A stretch of 10,028 nt of DNA, from contig NZ_JIBO01000011.1 of NCBI RefSeq assembly GCF_000688655.1, positions 9,241-19,268 on the forward strand. Direction: 5' to 3'. Every line of letters begins with the position of its first letter. The first letter of the stretch is position 1. This stretch comes from Lonsdalea quercina subsp. quercina. GTDB lineage: Bacteria > Pseudomonadota > Gammaproteobacteria > Enterobacterales > Enterobacteriaceae. The translations under genes were made by a program, and so were the position numbers. The notes beneath the pieces are model-generated. The model was not told the origin of the DNA and ran no database searches. It saw only the letters and a program-made list of their open reading frames with translations. This document shows, in pieces, positions 1-6,409 of this stretch.

Positions 1-426
1 GACCTGTCGACGGTCATTGTACCTAACTCGCAATTTATCTCGCAGAACGTACGCAATATTACGATGGGCAATGCCCTTGGCGTAGCGACGCTCGCGCTGT
101 CTTTCCCATTGGATACCGATCCCCAAGAGGCCAGAACCATTCTGCTGGATTCCTATACGGAGCATGAAGGCATTTTAACCAGCCCCGCGCCTTCGGTGAC
201 TTTTAGTCAATTAAGCGCTGACGGAATGGTGCTCAGCGTGACTGGATATGTCAGCAGTCCTCGCCTGGTGGCGAGTGTTAAAAGCGACCTGCTGTTCGAG
301 ATAATCAAACGTCTGCGCGCAGCGGGTATCCCGCTGGCGGTACCCCAGCGCATGGTGCTGGAAAATGCGCAAAACACAACTACCGTACCTCCTTCGATGT
401 TGGGCGACGACGCGACGCGCACCTGA
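1..426 (+). CDS. MscS-family mechanosensitive ion channel, C-terminal fragment
   Basis: The reading frame is open from base 1, so the gene begins outside the window and only its last 141 residues are visible. The fragment opens with DLSTVIVPNSQFISQNVRNI, which matches the beta-domain signature of MscS channels (a VIVPNS segment followed by V.N.T). An alpha/beta C-terminal domain follows, ending in an 'AAGIPLAVPQ' stretch typical of the family's C-terminus. Such channels sit in the inner membrane and release solutes on hypo-osmotic shock. The pore helix is not in view, so the subfamily (for example the long DUF3772 type) cannot be decided. The tail after VPQ is longer than I expect for the family, about 25 residues, which may reflect the rearranged DNA just downstream. 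It is convergent with the dat operon. The identification is by motif recognition, fairly sure at family level. Confidence 0.82.
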   Translation, partial: DLSTVIVPNSQFISQNVRNITMGNALGVATLALSFPLDTDPQEARTILLDSYTEHEGILTSPAPSVTFSQLSADGMVLSVTGYVSSPRLVASVKSDLLFEIIKRLRAAGIPLAVPQRMVLENAQNTTTVPPSMLGDDATRT

Positions 427-428
427 AA

Positions 429-575
429 GGTTTGAAGGCTAAATTCGATGTGGCGAACTATTTGATTTTTGGCACAAAAGCCACCGATCGTTGGATGAGT
501 AGTGAAGCGAAAAAGTTGTCGACTTCCCTTATGAAGAGGCAATGTGCTGATGTCGGGACTGACTGTAAAGAGTAA
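429..575 (+). pseudogene. Coding-like 3' remnant of an unidentified gene
   Basis: In frame 3, offset from the channel gene, 48 codons run open to a TAA at 573-575. They read like real protein: KFDVANYLIFGTKATDRW, then a Lys/Ser-rich stretch, ending CADVGTDCKE. The TAA overlaps the 5' arm of the hairpin at 574-613, as expected for the end of a genuine gene. There is no ATG before 495, and the same frame upstream of about 390 looks non-coding. I read this as the tail of a gene whose 5' part was lost. The other possibility is that the channel gene has a frameshift and this was once its C-terminus. I do not recognise the family. The two cysteines near the end could suggest an exported protein, but that is a guess. 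Confidence 0.3.
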
Positions 576-613
576 GCCGACAGACGATACGCAATAGGGT
601 CATCTGTCGGCTT
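574..613. terminator. Bidirectional hairpin between channel gene and dat
   Basis: A perfect 11-bp inverted repeat (AAGCCGACAGA at 574-584, TCTGTCGGCTT at 603-613) encloses an 18-nt loop. It lies between two convergent transcription units, after the stop at 573-575 on the plus strand and after the dat stop at 640 on the minus strand. Neither side has a long T-run: the minus strand continues TTACTCTTTAC and the plus strand TTCAAAGG. Termination is therefore plausible for the leftward operon but not textbook. Confidence 0.55.
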
Positions 614-639
614 CAAAGGCTATCTGGTACAGGCGGCGT

Positions 640-1500
640 TTATTGCGTCTGCTGTTTGACCATCTCGATGTAGATCTCGCGCAGGCGACGCGTAATCGGG
701 CCGGGCTTGCCGTCGCCGATGGTTCGGTCATCAAGCGTCACTACCGGGAGAACGAACGTGGTGGCTGAGCTGATGAAAACCTCTTTGGCATGATAGGCTT
801 CTTCCGGCGTGAACAGCCGTTCTTCCAGTCGGATGCCATCCTGTTCGGCCAACTGCAAAATAGCCTTGCGGGTGATACCGTGAAGGATGTCGTGACTGAG
901 GGGACGGGTCACCACCGTATTATCGTGCAGCACGATGTAGCAGTTGCATGAACTTCCTTCCGTCACAAAACCATTCTCCACCATAAAGGCGTCTTCCGCG
1001 TTGTGTGCGTGGGCAAACTCTTTTGCGAGACAGGCTGCCAGCAGGCTTACGGTTTTAATGTCGCGACGATGCCAACGAATGTCCGGGCAGGTCACGACCC
1101 GAAGCCCGCGTTCCGCTACCGGATTTTCAAGCACCGGTCGAGCCTGGGTAAACAGGACCAGCGTCGATTTCACGTCGGCGCCGGGGAAGTGAAAATCACG
1201 ATCGCCTGCATTGCCGCGCGTCAGTTGAAGGTAGATAGCGCCTTCCTGCATCTGATTTTTTTCGATTAAGGCCTGATGAATATTTTTCAGCTCTTCAATG
1301 CTGACCGGCAGCGTCAGCGATAGCTCCCGACAAGAGCGCTGCAATCGGGTCATATGACCATCGAATTCGGCCAATTTGCCGTTGACCACGGCGGTGACTT
1401 CATAGACGGCATCCGCAAACAGAAAACCGCGGTCGAACACGGAAACAGACGCTTCCTGTTCTTGCACATAGCGGCCGTCAACATAAACAAGACGTTGCAT
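640..1500 (-). CDS. dat: D-amino-acid transaminase (class IV PLP aminotransferase)
   Basis: The product has 286 residues, the usual length for D-amino-acid transaminases, which move the amino group of D-Ala or D-Glu to a 2-oxo acid in the cytoplasm. The class IV fold is visible: a YVDGRYV start, FDRGFLFADAVYE near residues 22-34, the PLP-binding lysine K149 in DIKTVSLLAACLAK, the cofactor-nitrogen glutamate in VTEGSSCN (E181), the LHGITR motif, and a FISSATT segment near the end. The DIK..LL..LAK and TEGSS.N patterns resemble bacillary DAT more than branched-chain IlvE. The start is supported by a good SD (AAAGGAGT, complement of 1507-1514) 7 nt before ATG. It is the last gene of the dgcN-dgcA-dat operon, 41 nt after dgcA. 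An aminodeoxychorismate-lyase or R-selective transaminase activity is possible but less likely given the neighbours. Confidence 0.85.
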   Translation of the reverse strand: MQRLVYVDGRYVQEQEASVSVFDRGFLFADAVYEVTAVVNGKLAEFDGHMTRLQRSCRELSLTLPVSIEELKNIHQALIEKNQMQEGAIYLQLTRGNAGDRDFHFPGADVKSTLVLFTQARPVLENPVAERGLRVVTCPDIRWHRRDIKTVSLLAACLAKEFAHAHNAEDAFMVENGFVTEGSSCNCYIVLHDNTVVTRPLSHDILHGITRKAILQLAEQDGIRLEERLFTPEEAYHAKEVFISSATTFVLPVVTLDDRTIGDGKPGPITRRLREIYIEMVKQQTQ

Positions 1501-1541
1501 TACAACACTCCTTTAACTCGTCATTTGGCGCAGCTTATGCG

Positions 1542-2522
1542 TTAGCCCCATAGTGCCGCCGTAGGTGGTGCGATGATACTGCCATCATAGTGCAGACCAT
1601 TTTCACGGTCGCGTTGCAACAGCAATGGGCCATCCAGATCGACGACTTCAGCGCCTTGCGCTACAAAGGTGGCTGGCGCCATCGACAGCGACGTGCCGAC
1701 CATGCAGCCGACCATAATCTGCAGGCCCGCTTTGTGGGCTTCGGCGCGCAGTCGCATGGCCTCGGTCAGCCCGCCGGTTTTATCCAGCTTGATATTGATC
1801 ATGTCGTAGTAACCGGCGATGGCGCTGAGTGAATCGCAGTCATGGCAGGACTCGTCGGCGCAGATAGGAATAGGATGCGGTAACACCTCCAGCTCGCTGT
1901 CTTGTCCGGCGGGCAGCGGCTGCTCAATCATCGTCACGCCTAGCGCCGCCAGCTCGGGCACCAGTTTCAGATAAAGCTCGGCGTTCCAGCCCTCGTTGGC
2001 GTCGACGATCAGTCGCGCGGCAGGGGCGCCTTCACGTACGGCGGCCACTCTCGCCAAATCGTCTTTGTCCGCCAGTTTCAGCTTCAGCAAAGGTCTGGCA
2101 GATTGTTTCTGGGCCGCTATACGCATGTTGTCCGGCGTATCTAACGACAAGGTATAGGCGGTTTCGAGCGCGTTGGGCGCCGATAACGGCAGTCTCTGCC
2201 AGACTCGCTGTCCGACTTGTTTACATTCCAGGTCCCAAAAGGCGCAGTCCACCGCATTACGCGCCGCGCCGGACGGCAGGCGGCGTTGAAGCGCGATCCG
2301 ATCCAACCCGTTGCGGAGATCGTCCTCCAGCGACCGGATCTGTGCTATTACGCTATCGATAGACTCGCCGTAGCGCGCGTAGGGAACGCACTCGCCATAG
2401 CCTGTCGTGCCACCCGCGCTCAGCGCGACGACAACGACATCGGCCTGCGTTTTGCTGCCGCGCGAAATAGTAAAGGTGCCTTGCAGCGGCCAGCTTTCAT
2501 GAGAAACGTGAAGTTCTGTCAT
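1542..2522 (-). CDS. dgcA: Enolase-superfamily N-acetyl-D-Glu racemase / L-Ala-D/L-Glu epimerase
   Basis: The product has 326 residues and belongs to the muconate-lactonizing / dipeptide-epimerase group of the enolase superfamily. The active-site set is complete: the KxK acid-base pair K147/K149 in LLKLKL, metal ligands D174 (VDANEGW), E200 (IEQPL) and D223 (CADES), and the opposite base K245 (NIKLDKTGG). A DLDGPLLL segment follows near residue 295. E. coli YcjG with this architecture epimerises L-Ala-D-Glu from murein peptides. Next to a dgcN gene, the same enzyme type is called DgcA and is reported to convert N-acetyl-D-glutamate to N-acetyl-L-glutamate. The start overlaps the dgcN stop as ATGA (2519-2522) with no strong SD, so translation is probably coupled. 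Context favours the N-acetyl-glutamate role, but dipeptide epimerase activity cannot be excluded from the sequence. Confidence 0.85.
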   Translation of the reverse strand: MTELHVSHESWPLQGTFTISRGSKTQADVVVVALSAGGTTGYGECVPYARYGESIDSVIAQIRSLEDDLRNGLDRIALQRRLPSGAARNAVDCAFWDLECKQVGQRVWQRLPLSAPNALETAYTLSLDTPDNMRIAAQKQSARPLLKLKLADKDDLARVAAVREGAPAARLIVDANEGWNAELYLKLVPELAALGVTMIEQPLPAGQDSELEVLPHPIPICADESCHDCDSLSAIAGYYDMINIKLDKTGGLTEAMRLRAEAHKAGLQIMVGCMVGTSLSMAPATFVAQGAEVVDLDGPLLLQRDRENGLHYDGSIIAPPTAALWG

Positions 2523-3523
2523 AGGTCAGCCAACTGGTCAACGATGCGTCCAACGCCCTGACGGAAGGGATCGACCACCGGCAGGCCGAATTTACTCTCC
2601 GTCTCGGTAATGAATTTTTGCGCGGCGGCTTCATCCAACGCCGAGGTATTCACGGAGATGCCGACGAAACGCGCATTGGGATTGGTGAGGTGCGCCATCG
2701 ATAAATTCAGCGCCATACAGGCGGCGAGATCGGGGACTGGATAGTCGACGCCGCGCAGGGTTTTACGCGTTGGTTCGTGGCAAAGCACCAGCGCATCCGG
2801 CTGCGCGCCGTGAATGATGCCGGTAGTTACGCCCGCGAAGGACGGATGGAATAGCGATCCTTGACCTTCGATCACATCCCAGTGATCGGCGTCATTGGCC
2901 GGAGCCAGCACCTCGACGGCACCGGCGGTAAAGTCAGACACCACGGCGTCGATGCTAACGCCTGAGCCGCTAATCAGAATGCCGGTCTGACCGGTCGCTC
3001 GAAAAGTCGCTTTCTCGCCGCGCGTCAGCAGCTCTTTCTCAATCGCCAACGCGGTATACATCTTGCCGCAGGAGCAGTCGGTGCCGACCGGAAGCAGCCG
3101 TTTGCCAGTCCGTTTGCGACCGTTTGCGACCGGGAAGGTTTGTGTTGGATGGCGAACGTCGTGAAGGTTTCTTCCCAGCCTGGCCGCCAGCGCGCTGAGT
3201 TCAGGGACGTCGGCTAGACGGTTATGCAGCCCGGCGGCCAGGTCCATACCGCTTTCCAGCGCTTCGCTCAATACGGCTATCCATGCGTCGGAGATGATCC
3301 CGCCCCGGTTGGCGACGCCGATCACCAGCGTTTGCGCTCCGGCGGCGCGAGCCGTCGCGATGTCCATATCGGGCAGTTGGCAATCGGCGCGACAACCCTC
3401 CATACGAAACTGGCCTACACAATATTCGGGATGCCATTGCTTGATGCCGATGGCCACTTTTGCAGCCAGCTGATCGTGCGCATCACCCAGAAATAACAAA
3501 TAAGGCTTTTTGATATCCATCAT
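2519..3523 (-). CDS. dgcN: DUF1611-family D-glutamate N-acetyltransferase (DgcN-like)
   Basis: The product has 334 residues with a DUF1611 layout. An N-terminal domain starts YLLFLGDAHDQLAAK and holds TLVIGVANRGG near 65-75. A P-loop-like C-terminal domain carries the Walker-A-type motif GTDCSCGK (147-154). A conserved VIEGQGSLFHPSFAG segment lies at 217-231. The family was long annotated as a P-loop NTPase of unknown function. DgcN, paired with DgcA, is reported in marine Proteobacteria and haloarchaea to acetylate D-glutamate. It is the first gene of the operon and overlaps dgcA by 4 bp. Two in-frame ATGs stand in tandem (3523 and 3520). The SD AGGA (complement of 3527-3530) is 3 nt from the first and 6 nt from the second, so the second may be the true start. 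The function is inferred from family and pairing. Confidence 0.8.
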   Translation of the reverse strand: MMDIKKPYLLFLGDAHDQLAAKVAIGIKQWHPEYCVGQFRMEGCRADCQLPDMDIATARAAGAQTLVIGVANRGGIISDAWIAVLSEALESGMDLAAGLHNRLADVPELSALAARLGRNLHDVRHPTQTFPVANGRKRTGKRLLPVGTDCSCGKMYTALAIEKELLTRGEKATFRATGQTGILISGSGVSIDAVVSDFTAGAVEVLAPANDADHWDVIEGQGSLFHPSFAGVTTGIIHGAQPDALVLCHEPTRKTLRGVDYPVPDLAACMALNLSMAHLTNPNARFVGISVNTSALDEAAAQKFITETESKFGLPVVDPFRQGVGRIVDQLADL

Positions 3524-3603
3524 ACATCCTCGAATTAAATTAAGGCGTCAGTCATTAATCATGCGATATGCGTTTGGGGCGAGAAGGTCTGTCTGTTTAA
3601 TCG

Positions 3604-3631
3604 ATAATAACGAGAGTTATATTGTTGTCAA
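3604..3631 (-). promoter_or_regulatory. Sigma-70 promoter of the dgcN-dgcA-dat operon
   Basis: On the minus strand a perfect -35 box TTGACA (complement of 3626-3631) is followed after 16 nt by TATTAT (complement of 3604-3609), five of six matches to the -10 consensus. Transcription would begin near 3597 and leave a leader of about 74 nt before dgcN. A 14-bp AT palindrome (TTATAT-CT-ATATAA, 3652-3665) lies 20 bp upstream of the -35 box and could be an UP element or an operator. No regulator gene is adjacent. Confidence 0.65.
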
Positions 3632-3639
3632 TGTAGGGG

Positions 3640-3915
3640 TTCAATCAGTTTTTATATCTATATAATTGGTTTTTTTCTGGTGTTAAATTTCAACTTATGT
3701 GTTTTATTTGAAATTAAATGTCGATATTTTTTTATATTTAGGATTGTCGTTTTTTTAATAAAAAAATTAGACGGCGTTTTTATTATTTATTTTTTAATTC
3801 ATTGTTTTTTAAGTGTTTTTATTTTTTCTTTTCGCCTGCTCTATTTTGGTGATGATGATGCATTGTTGGGCCCCAAAATAATGCAATATCGGCTCTGTTT
3901 CGGTAATAAATAAGT
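3640..3915. other. AT-rich non-coding block between dgcN and alaC
   Basis: Base composition drops sharply here, to roughly a quarter G+C with long T-runs, compared with well over half in the flanking genes. A 77-codon GTG-started open frame on the plus strand (3680-3913) encodes a Phe/Ile-rich string without an SD and is most likely a by-product of the T-richness. A small hairpin-capable motif lies at 3860-3884 (GCATT and AATGC arms around a TTGG/CCAA core). Such blocks in enterobacteria often bind H-NS or mark past insertions, but nothing here proves either. Confidence 0.5.
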
Positions 3916-3973
3916 CAGCTATTTACGTTGGTATGCTCCTTTTTTTGACTCTCTGTCTACGGAGGCTTAGACA

Positions 3974-4090
3974 ATGATAATCCTTAAAAATAAGAGAGGA
4001 AGTCTACTCGCCTGTTCCGATGGGATGGGGGGAACGCCGTCATTCGCCGTTTCGCTTGGGTGTGGAAGGCGCGTCAAATTTTTACGTTGA
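3974..4090 (+). CDS. Possible 38-residue leader ORF upstream of alaC
   Basis: An ATG at 3974 follows a strong SD (GGAGG, 3961-3965) at 8 nt and opens a 38-codon frame to TGA at 4088-4090. The peptide starts MIILKNKRGSLLACSDGMGG and ends in a basic GRRVKFLR tail. It has only two alanines, so it is not a classic alanine-codon attenuator. The SD lies in the 8-nt loop of a 6-bp hairpin (TGTCTA 3954-3959, TAGACA 3968-3973). The stop lies 10 nt before the first arm of the folded region at 4101-4175, a layout seen in leader peptides. No homologue comes to mind, and the frame could be chance. A GATAAT hexamer inside it (3976-3981) could instead be a promoter element. Confidence 0.25.
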   Translation: MIILKNKRGSLLACSDGMGGTPSFAVSLGCGRRVKFLR

Positions 4091-4100
4091 GCTTATCGAC

Positions 4101-4175
4101 AGCGCCCGGAAACTGGGATAGCGTGAGGGCTGACTCGCTCGCGGGTCAATACGTCGCTCGGACGGTCCGGGCGCT
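4101..4175 (+). promoter_or_regulatory. Multi-branched structured leader of alaC
   Basis: A perfect 10-bp outer helix (AGCGCCCGGA at 4101-4110 with TCCGGGCGCT at 4166-4175) closes over two further hairpins. One is at 4131-4148 (TGACTCGC with GCGGGTCA, one G-U pair). The other is at 4152-4164 (CGTC, 5-nt loop, GACG). Together they give a three-way or four-way junction of 75 nt, ending 11 nt before the alaC SD (GAGG, 4187-4190). No U-run follows, so it is not an intrinsic terminator. It could be a cis-regulatory leader or the 3' part of a small RNA. I do not match it to a known riboswitch class. Confidence 0.45.
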
Positions 4176-4195
4176 TACGTGACTACGAGGTATTT

Positions 4196-5431
4196 ATGGC
4201 TGATAGCAATTCTCCGCGCCGCTTTTCGCGCATCGATCGTCTTCCCCCTTATGTCTTCAACATTACCGCTGAATTGAAAATGGCTGCGCGTCGCCGTGGC
4301 GAAGACATCATCGATTTCAGTATGGGAAATCCGGATGGCCCCACACCGCCGCACATTGTTGAAAAACTCTGTACGGTTGCCCAGCGCGAAGATACGCACG
4401 GCTATTCGACCTCTCGCGGCATCCCGCGTCTGCGCAGAGCGATCTCGCGCTGGTATGCTGACCGCTATCAGGTGGATATTGACCCGGATAGTGAAGCCAT
4501 CGTCACCATCGGCTCTAAAGAGGGGCTGGCGCACCTGATGCTGGCAACCCTCGATCATGGCGATACGGTATTGGTGCCCAATCCCAGCTACCCCATTCAT
4601 ATTTACGGTGCGGTGATCGCCGGTGCGCAGGTTCGCTCTGTACCGTTGGTGGACGGCGTTGACTTCTTCAACGAGCTGGAGCGCGCTATATGCGAAAGTA
4701 TACCCAAACCCAAGATGATGATTCTGGGGTTCCCTTCCAATCCGACGGCACAGTGCGTCGAGCTGGATTTCTTCGAGCGGGTCGTGGCGCTGGCGAAACA
4801 ATATGACGTGCTGGTCGTGCACGATCTGGCCTACGCCGACATCGTCTATGACGGCTGGCAGGCGCCTTCCATTATGCAGGTGCCCGGCGCCAAGGATATC
4901 GCGGTAGAGTTTTTTACCCTGTCTAAAAGCTATAACATGGCCGGATGGCGAATTGGCTTTATGGTGGGGAATCCTGAGCTGGTCAATGCGCTAGCCAGAA
5001 TTAAAAGCTATCACGATTACGGGACCTTCACGCCGTTGCAGGTGGCGGCGATTGCGGCGCTGGAAGGCGATCAACAGTGCGTGCGCGATATCGCGGAGCA
5101 GTACCGTCAGCGCCGCAACGTGCTGGTGCGCGGGCTTCATGAAGCGGGCTGGATGGTCGACGAGCCGAAAGCGTCGATGTACGTATGGGCGAAAATACCG
5201 GAAGCGTATGCGCACTTAGGCTCCCTTGAGTTCGCTAAACGCCTATTGGCGGAAGCCAAAGTGTGCGTGTCGCCGGGGATTGGTTTCGGCGACTACGGCG
5301 ATACCCACGTTCGTTTCGCACTTATCGAAAATCAGGATCGTATTCGCCAGGCGGTCAGGGGCATCAAGTCCATGTTCCGCGCGGACGGCATTTTGCCTGC
5401 GTCGCAGAAAAAACACGGCCATAGCGCCTAG
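4196..5431 (+). CDS. alaC: Glutamate-pyruvate aminotransferase AlaC
   Basis: The product has 411 residues and follows E. coli AlaC (YfdZ) almost residue for residue through FTRIDRLPPYVFNI-type, GNPDG and HGYSTSRGIPRLRRAI segments. It is a class I PLP aminotransferase that makes L-alanine from pyruvate with L-glutamate as donor, in the cytoplasm. Visible catalytic features are FPSNPTAQ (180-187), the PLP-contacting D210 and Y213 in VVHDLAYAD, the Schiff-base lysine K244 in SKSYNMAGWRIGF, and a substrate-carboxylate arginine in THVRFALIEN near the end. The start has a GAGG SD 5 nt upstream. It stands alone, divergent from the D-amino-acid operon, with a long structured leader before it and a terminator after it. 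There are no truncations or missing residues. Confidence 0.96.
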   Translation: MADSNSPRRFSRIDRLPPYVFNITAELKMAARRRGEDIIDFSMGNPDGPTPPHIVEKLCTVAQREDTHGYSTSRGIPRLRRAISRWYADRYQVDIDPDSEAIVTIGSKEGLAHLMLATLDHGDTVLVPNPSYPIHIYGAVIAGAQVRSVPLVDGVDFFNELERAICESIPKPKMMILGFPSNPTAQCVELDFFERVVALAKQYDVLVVHDLAYADIVYDGWQAPSIMQVPGAKDIAVEFFTLSKSYNMAGWRIGFMVGNPELVNALARIKSYHDYGTFTPLQVAAIAALEGDQQCVRDIAEQYRQRRNVLVRGLHEAGWMVDEPKASMYVWAKIPEAYAHLGSLEFAKRLLAEAKVCVSPGIGFGDYGDTHVRFALIENQDRIRQAVRGIKSMFRADGILPASQKKHGHSA

Positions 5432-5461
5432 CTCTTAGCCTTAATCGGAAAAGCCGGGTTC

Positions 5462-5505
5462 CCGCCGTTCGTCTCATCGGTAGACGACGGCGGTTCAGGT
5501 TTTTT
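5462..5505 (+). terminator. Rho-independent terminator of alaC
   Basis: A 12-bp stem interrupted by one bulged T (CCGCCGT-t-CGTCT at 5462-5474 with AGACG-ACGGCGG at 5482-5493) has a 7-nt loop. Six thymines follow at 5500-5505, six nt after the stem. It lies 30 nt past the alaC stop and 32 nt before outS, so it should separate the two units. The outS promoter must then overlap or lie very near this hairpin; no clear -35/-10 pair is visible there. Confidence 0.75.
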
Positions 5506-5537
5506 ATGGATGTTTTATCAAAAGGACGAATCAAGTC

Positions 5538-5921
5538 ATGCGTTTCTCTTCGCTTCATCTCATCGGTTTCACCTTCTGCTGCTTGATTATCGCTGGTTGC
5601 CAGTCATCTTCTCCGTCCCGTTCCGGGAACGCCAGAGCCACTCAGGATGAGCAAATCAATCAGCTCGCGTCGTTGGTCGCCGCCGGAAAATATCTGCGCA
5701 CGCAGTGTAACCGCAGCGATTTGCCGGATGACAATACGCTCATGCGCGGCGCGCTGCGTCAGGGTGAAAAGAAGGGATGGGATGTCAGCGGGTTTCAAAT
5801 GTTGCCGCCGCTGAGCGACACGCTCTATGAAGGACTCCTGAAGGATGGGACGCCGAAAGATCAACAGTGCTCGGCGTTCAATCTGTCCGTGTCTCCCTTC
5901 CTTAGCGCCATTCGCGGTTAG
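5538..5921 (+). CDS. outS: Type II secretion pilotin lipoprotein OutS
   Basis: The product has 127 residues. A lipoprotein signal peptide ends in IAGC with C21 as the lipidated residue. Gln at +2 directs it to the outer membrane. The mature part of about 107 residues is mostly helical and has just two further cysteines, C57 (RTQCNRSDLPDD) and C111 (KDQQCSAFN), the disulfide pair known from OutS/GspS pilotins. OutS binds the C-terminal S-domain of OutD, protects it and carries it to the outer membrane. The start has an AAAGGA SD (5521-5526) at a rather long 11-nt spacing. Its stop overlaps that of convergent outB. The call rests on pilotin features and on the outB-outC-outD context. Confidence 0.9.
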   Translation: MRFSSLHLIGFTFCCLIIAGCQSSSPSRSGNARATQDEQINQLASLVAAGKYLRTQCNRSDLPDDNTLMRGALRQGEKKGWDVSGFQMLPPLSDTLYEGLLKDGTPKDQQCSAFNLSVSPFLSAIRG

Positions 5922-6409
5922 GGGGATGATGGGTTGTTCTCGGAAGATTCTGGTTTTCCTCCCGGCCAGTCTTCCAGCGCATCCAGAATAAAAGGCTCGC
6001 CGTTGACGCTGAACACGGTGACATCCTGCTGAATTTGTTCGATCACCACGCCGCTAAATGGGCTATCGCCTTCACGATAGCGTTGGTTGTTCAGCGTGAC
6101 GCTGCGCCGCTCCGGTTCCGACGTAAACACGTGTGCGCTGTAGGTGAAGGCAGGCAATTCGCCGTTGTCCGCCGAAGGGGTGGGCGGCATAGGCGCGGCG
6201 TTGGCGGCGGGCAAGGTTGCCGCGTGGCTGGGCGGCGCCGTAACGATGTGAGGCGGAGGCGTTATTGCCTGGCGGAATTCTTGCCAGCGTTGATGCCCCA
6301 ACCATCCCAGCGCGAATAGCAGCAGGGCATAGAGGACCAGCAGATAACCGGGGATGACATAGCCTCGGGAAATCGGGGTCGATGGGGTTACTTCCGGTGC
6401 GCTGTCCAC
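5918..6409 (-). CDS. outB: Type II secretion assembly protein OutB (GspB/PulB-like)
   Basis: The product has 163 residues. A short cytoplasmic head is followed by one membrane helix near 17-37 (IPGYLLVLYALLLFALGWLG). A Pro/Ala-rich periplasmic linker runs about 51-86. A C-terminal T2SSB-type domain at about 88-147 contains the YSAHVFTSEPERRSVTLNNQ and YREGD motifs and FSVNGEPF. OutB-type proteins sit in the inner membrane and help OutD assemble; the C-terminal domain is related to the HR domain of OutC. The start is GTG at 6409: an in-frame TAA lies just upstream, so no longer version is possible. It is divergent from outC and convergent with outS, sharing 4 bp with it. The linker is short, so the protein may be somewhat smaller than its Dickeya counterpart. 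Confidence 0.88.
   Translation of the reverse strand: MDSAPEVTPSTPISRGYVIPGYLLVLYALLLFALGWLGHQRWQEFRQAITPPPHIVTAPPSHAATLPAANAAPMPPTPSADNGELPAFTYSAHVFTSEPERRSVTLNNQRYREGDSPFSGVVIEQIQQDVTVFSVNGEPFILDALEDWPGGKPESSENNPSSP

Noticed and set aside
3111..3130. Tandem 10-bp repeat in dgcN (CGTTTGCGAC twice)
   Set aside because: It falls in the ANGRKRTGKR stretch and the frame continues normally on both sides, so it is not a frameshifting duplication.
3680..3913. 77-codon GTG-started frame in the AT-rich block
   Set aside because: No SD, and the composition follows directly from T-richness (Phe, Ile, Leu). No recognisable domain, so not called as a gene.
3938..3946. Run of seven thymines as a terminator
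   Set aside because: Only a weak 6-bp A/T stem lies upstream, about 10 nt away, and no gene ends just before it.
4101..4175. 75-nt cloverleaf-like fold as a tRNA gene
   Set aside because: The closing helix is 10 bp rather than 7 bp, there is no GGTTCGA-type T-loop and no recognisable anticodon arm.
4175..4822. Long minus-strand frame opposite alaC
   Set aside because: It lies entirely over the strongly conserved alaC coding frame and has no domain; it is an antisense shadow.
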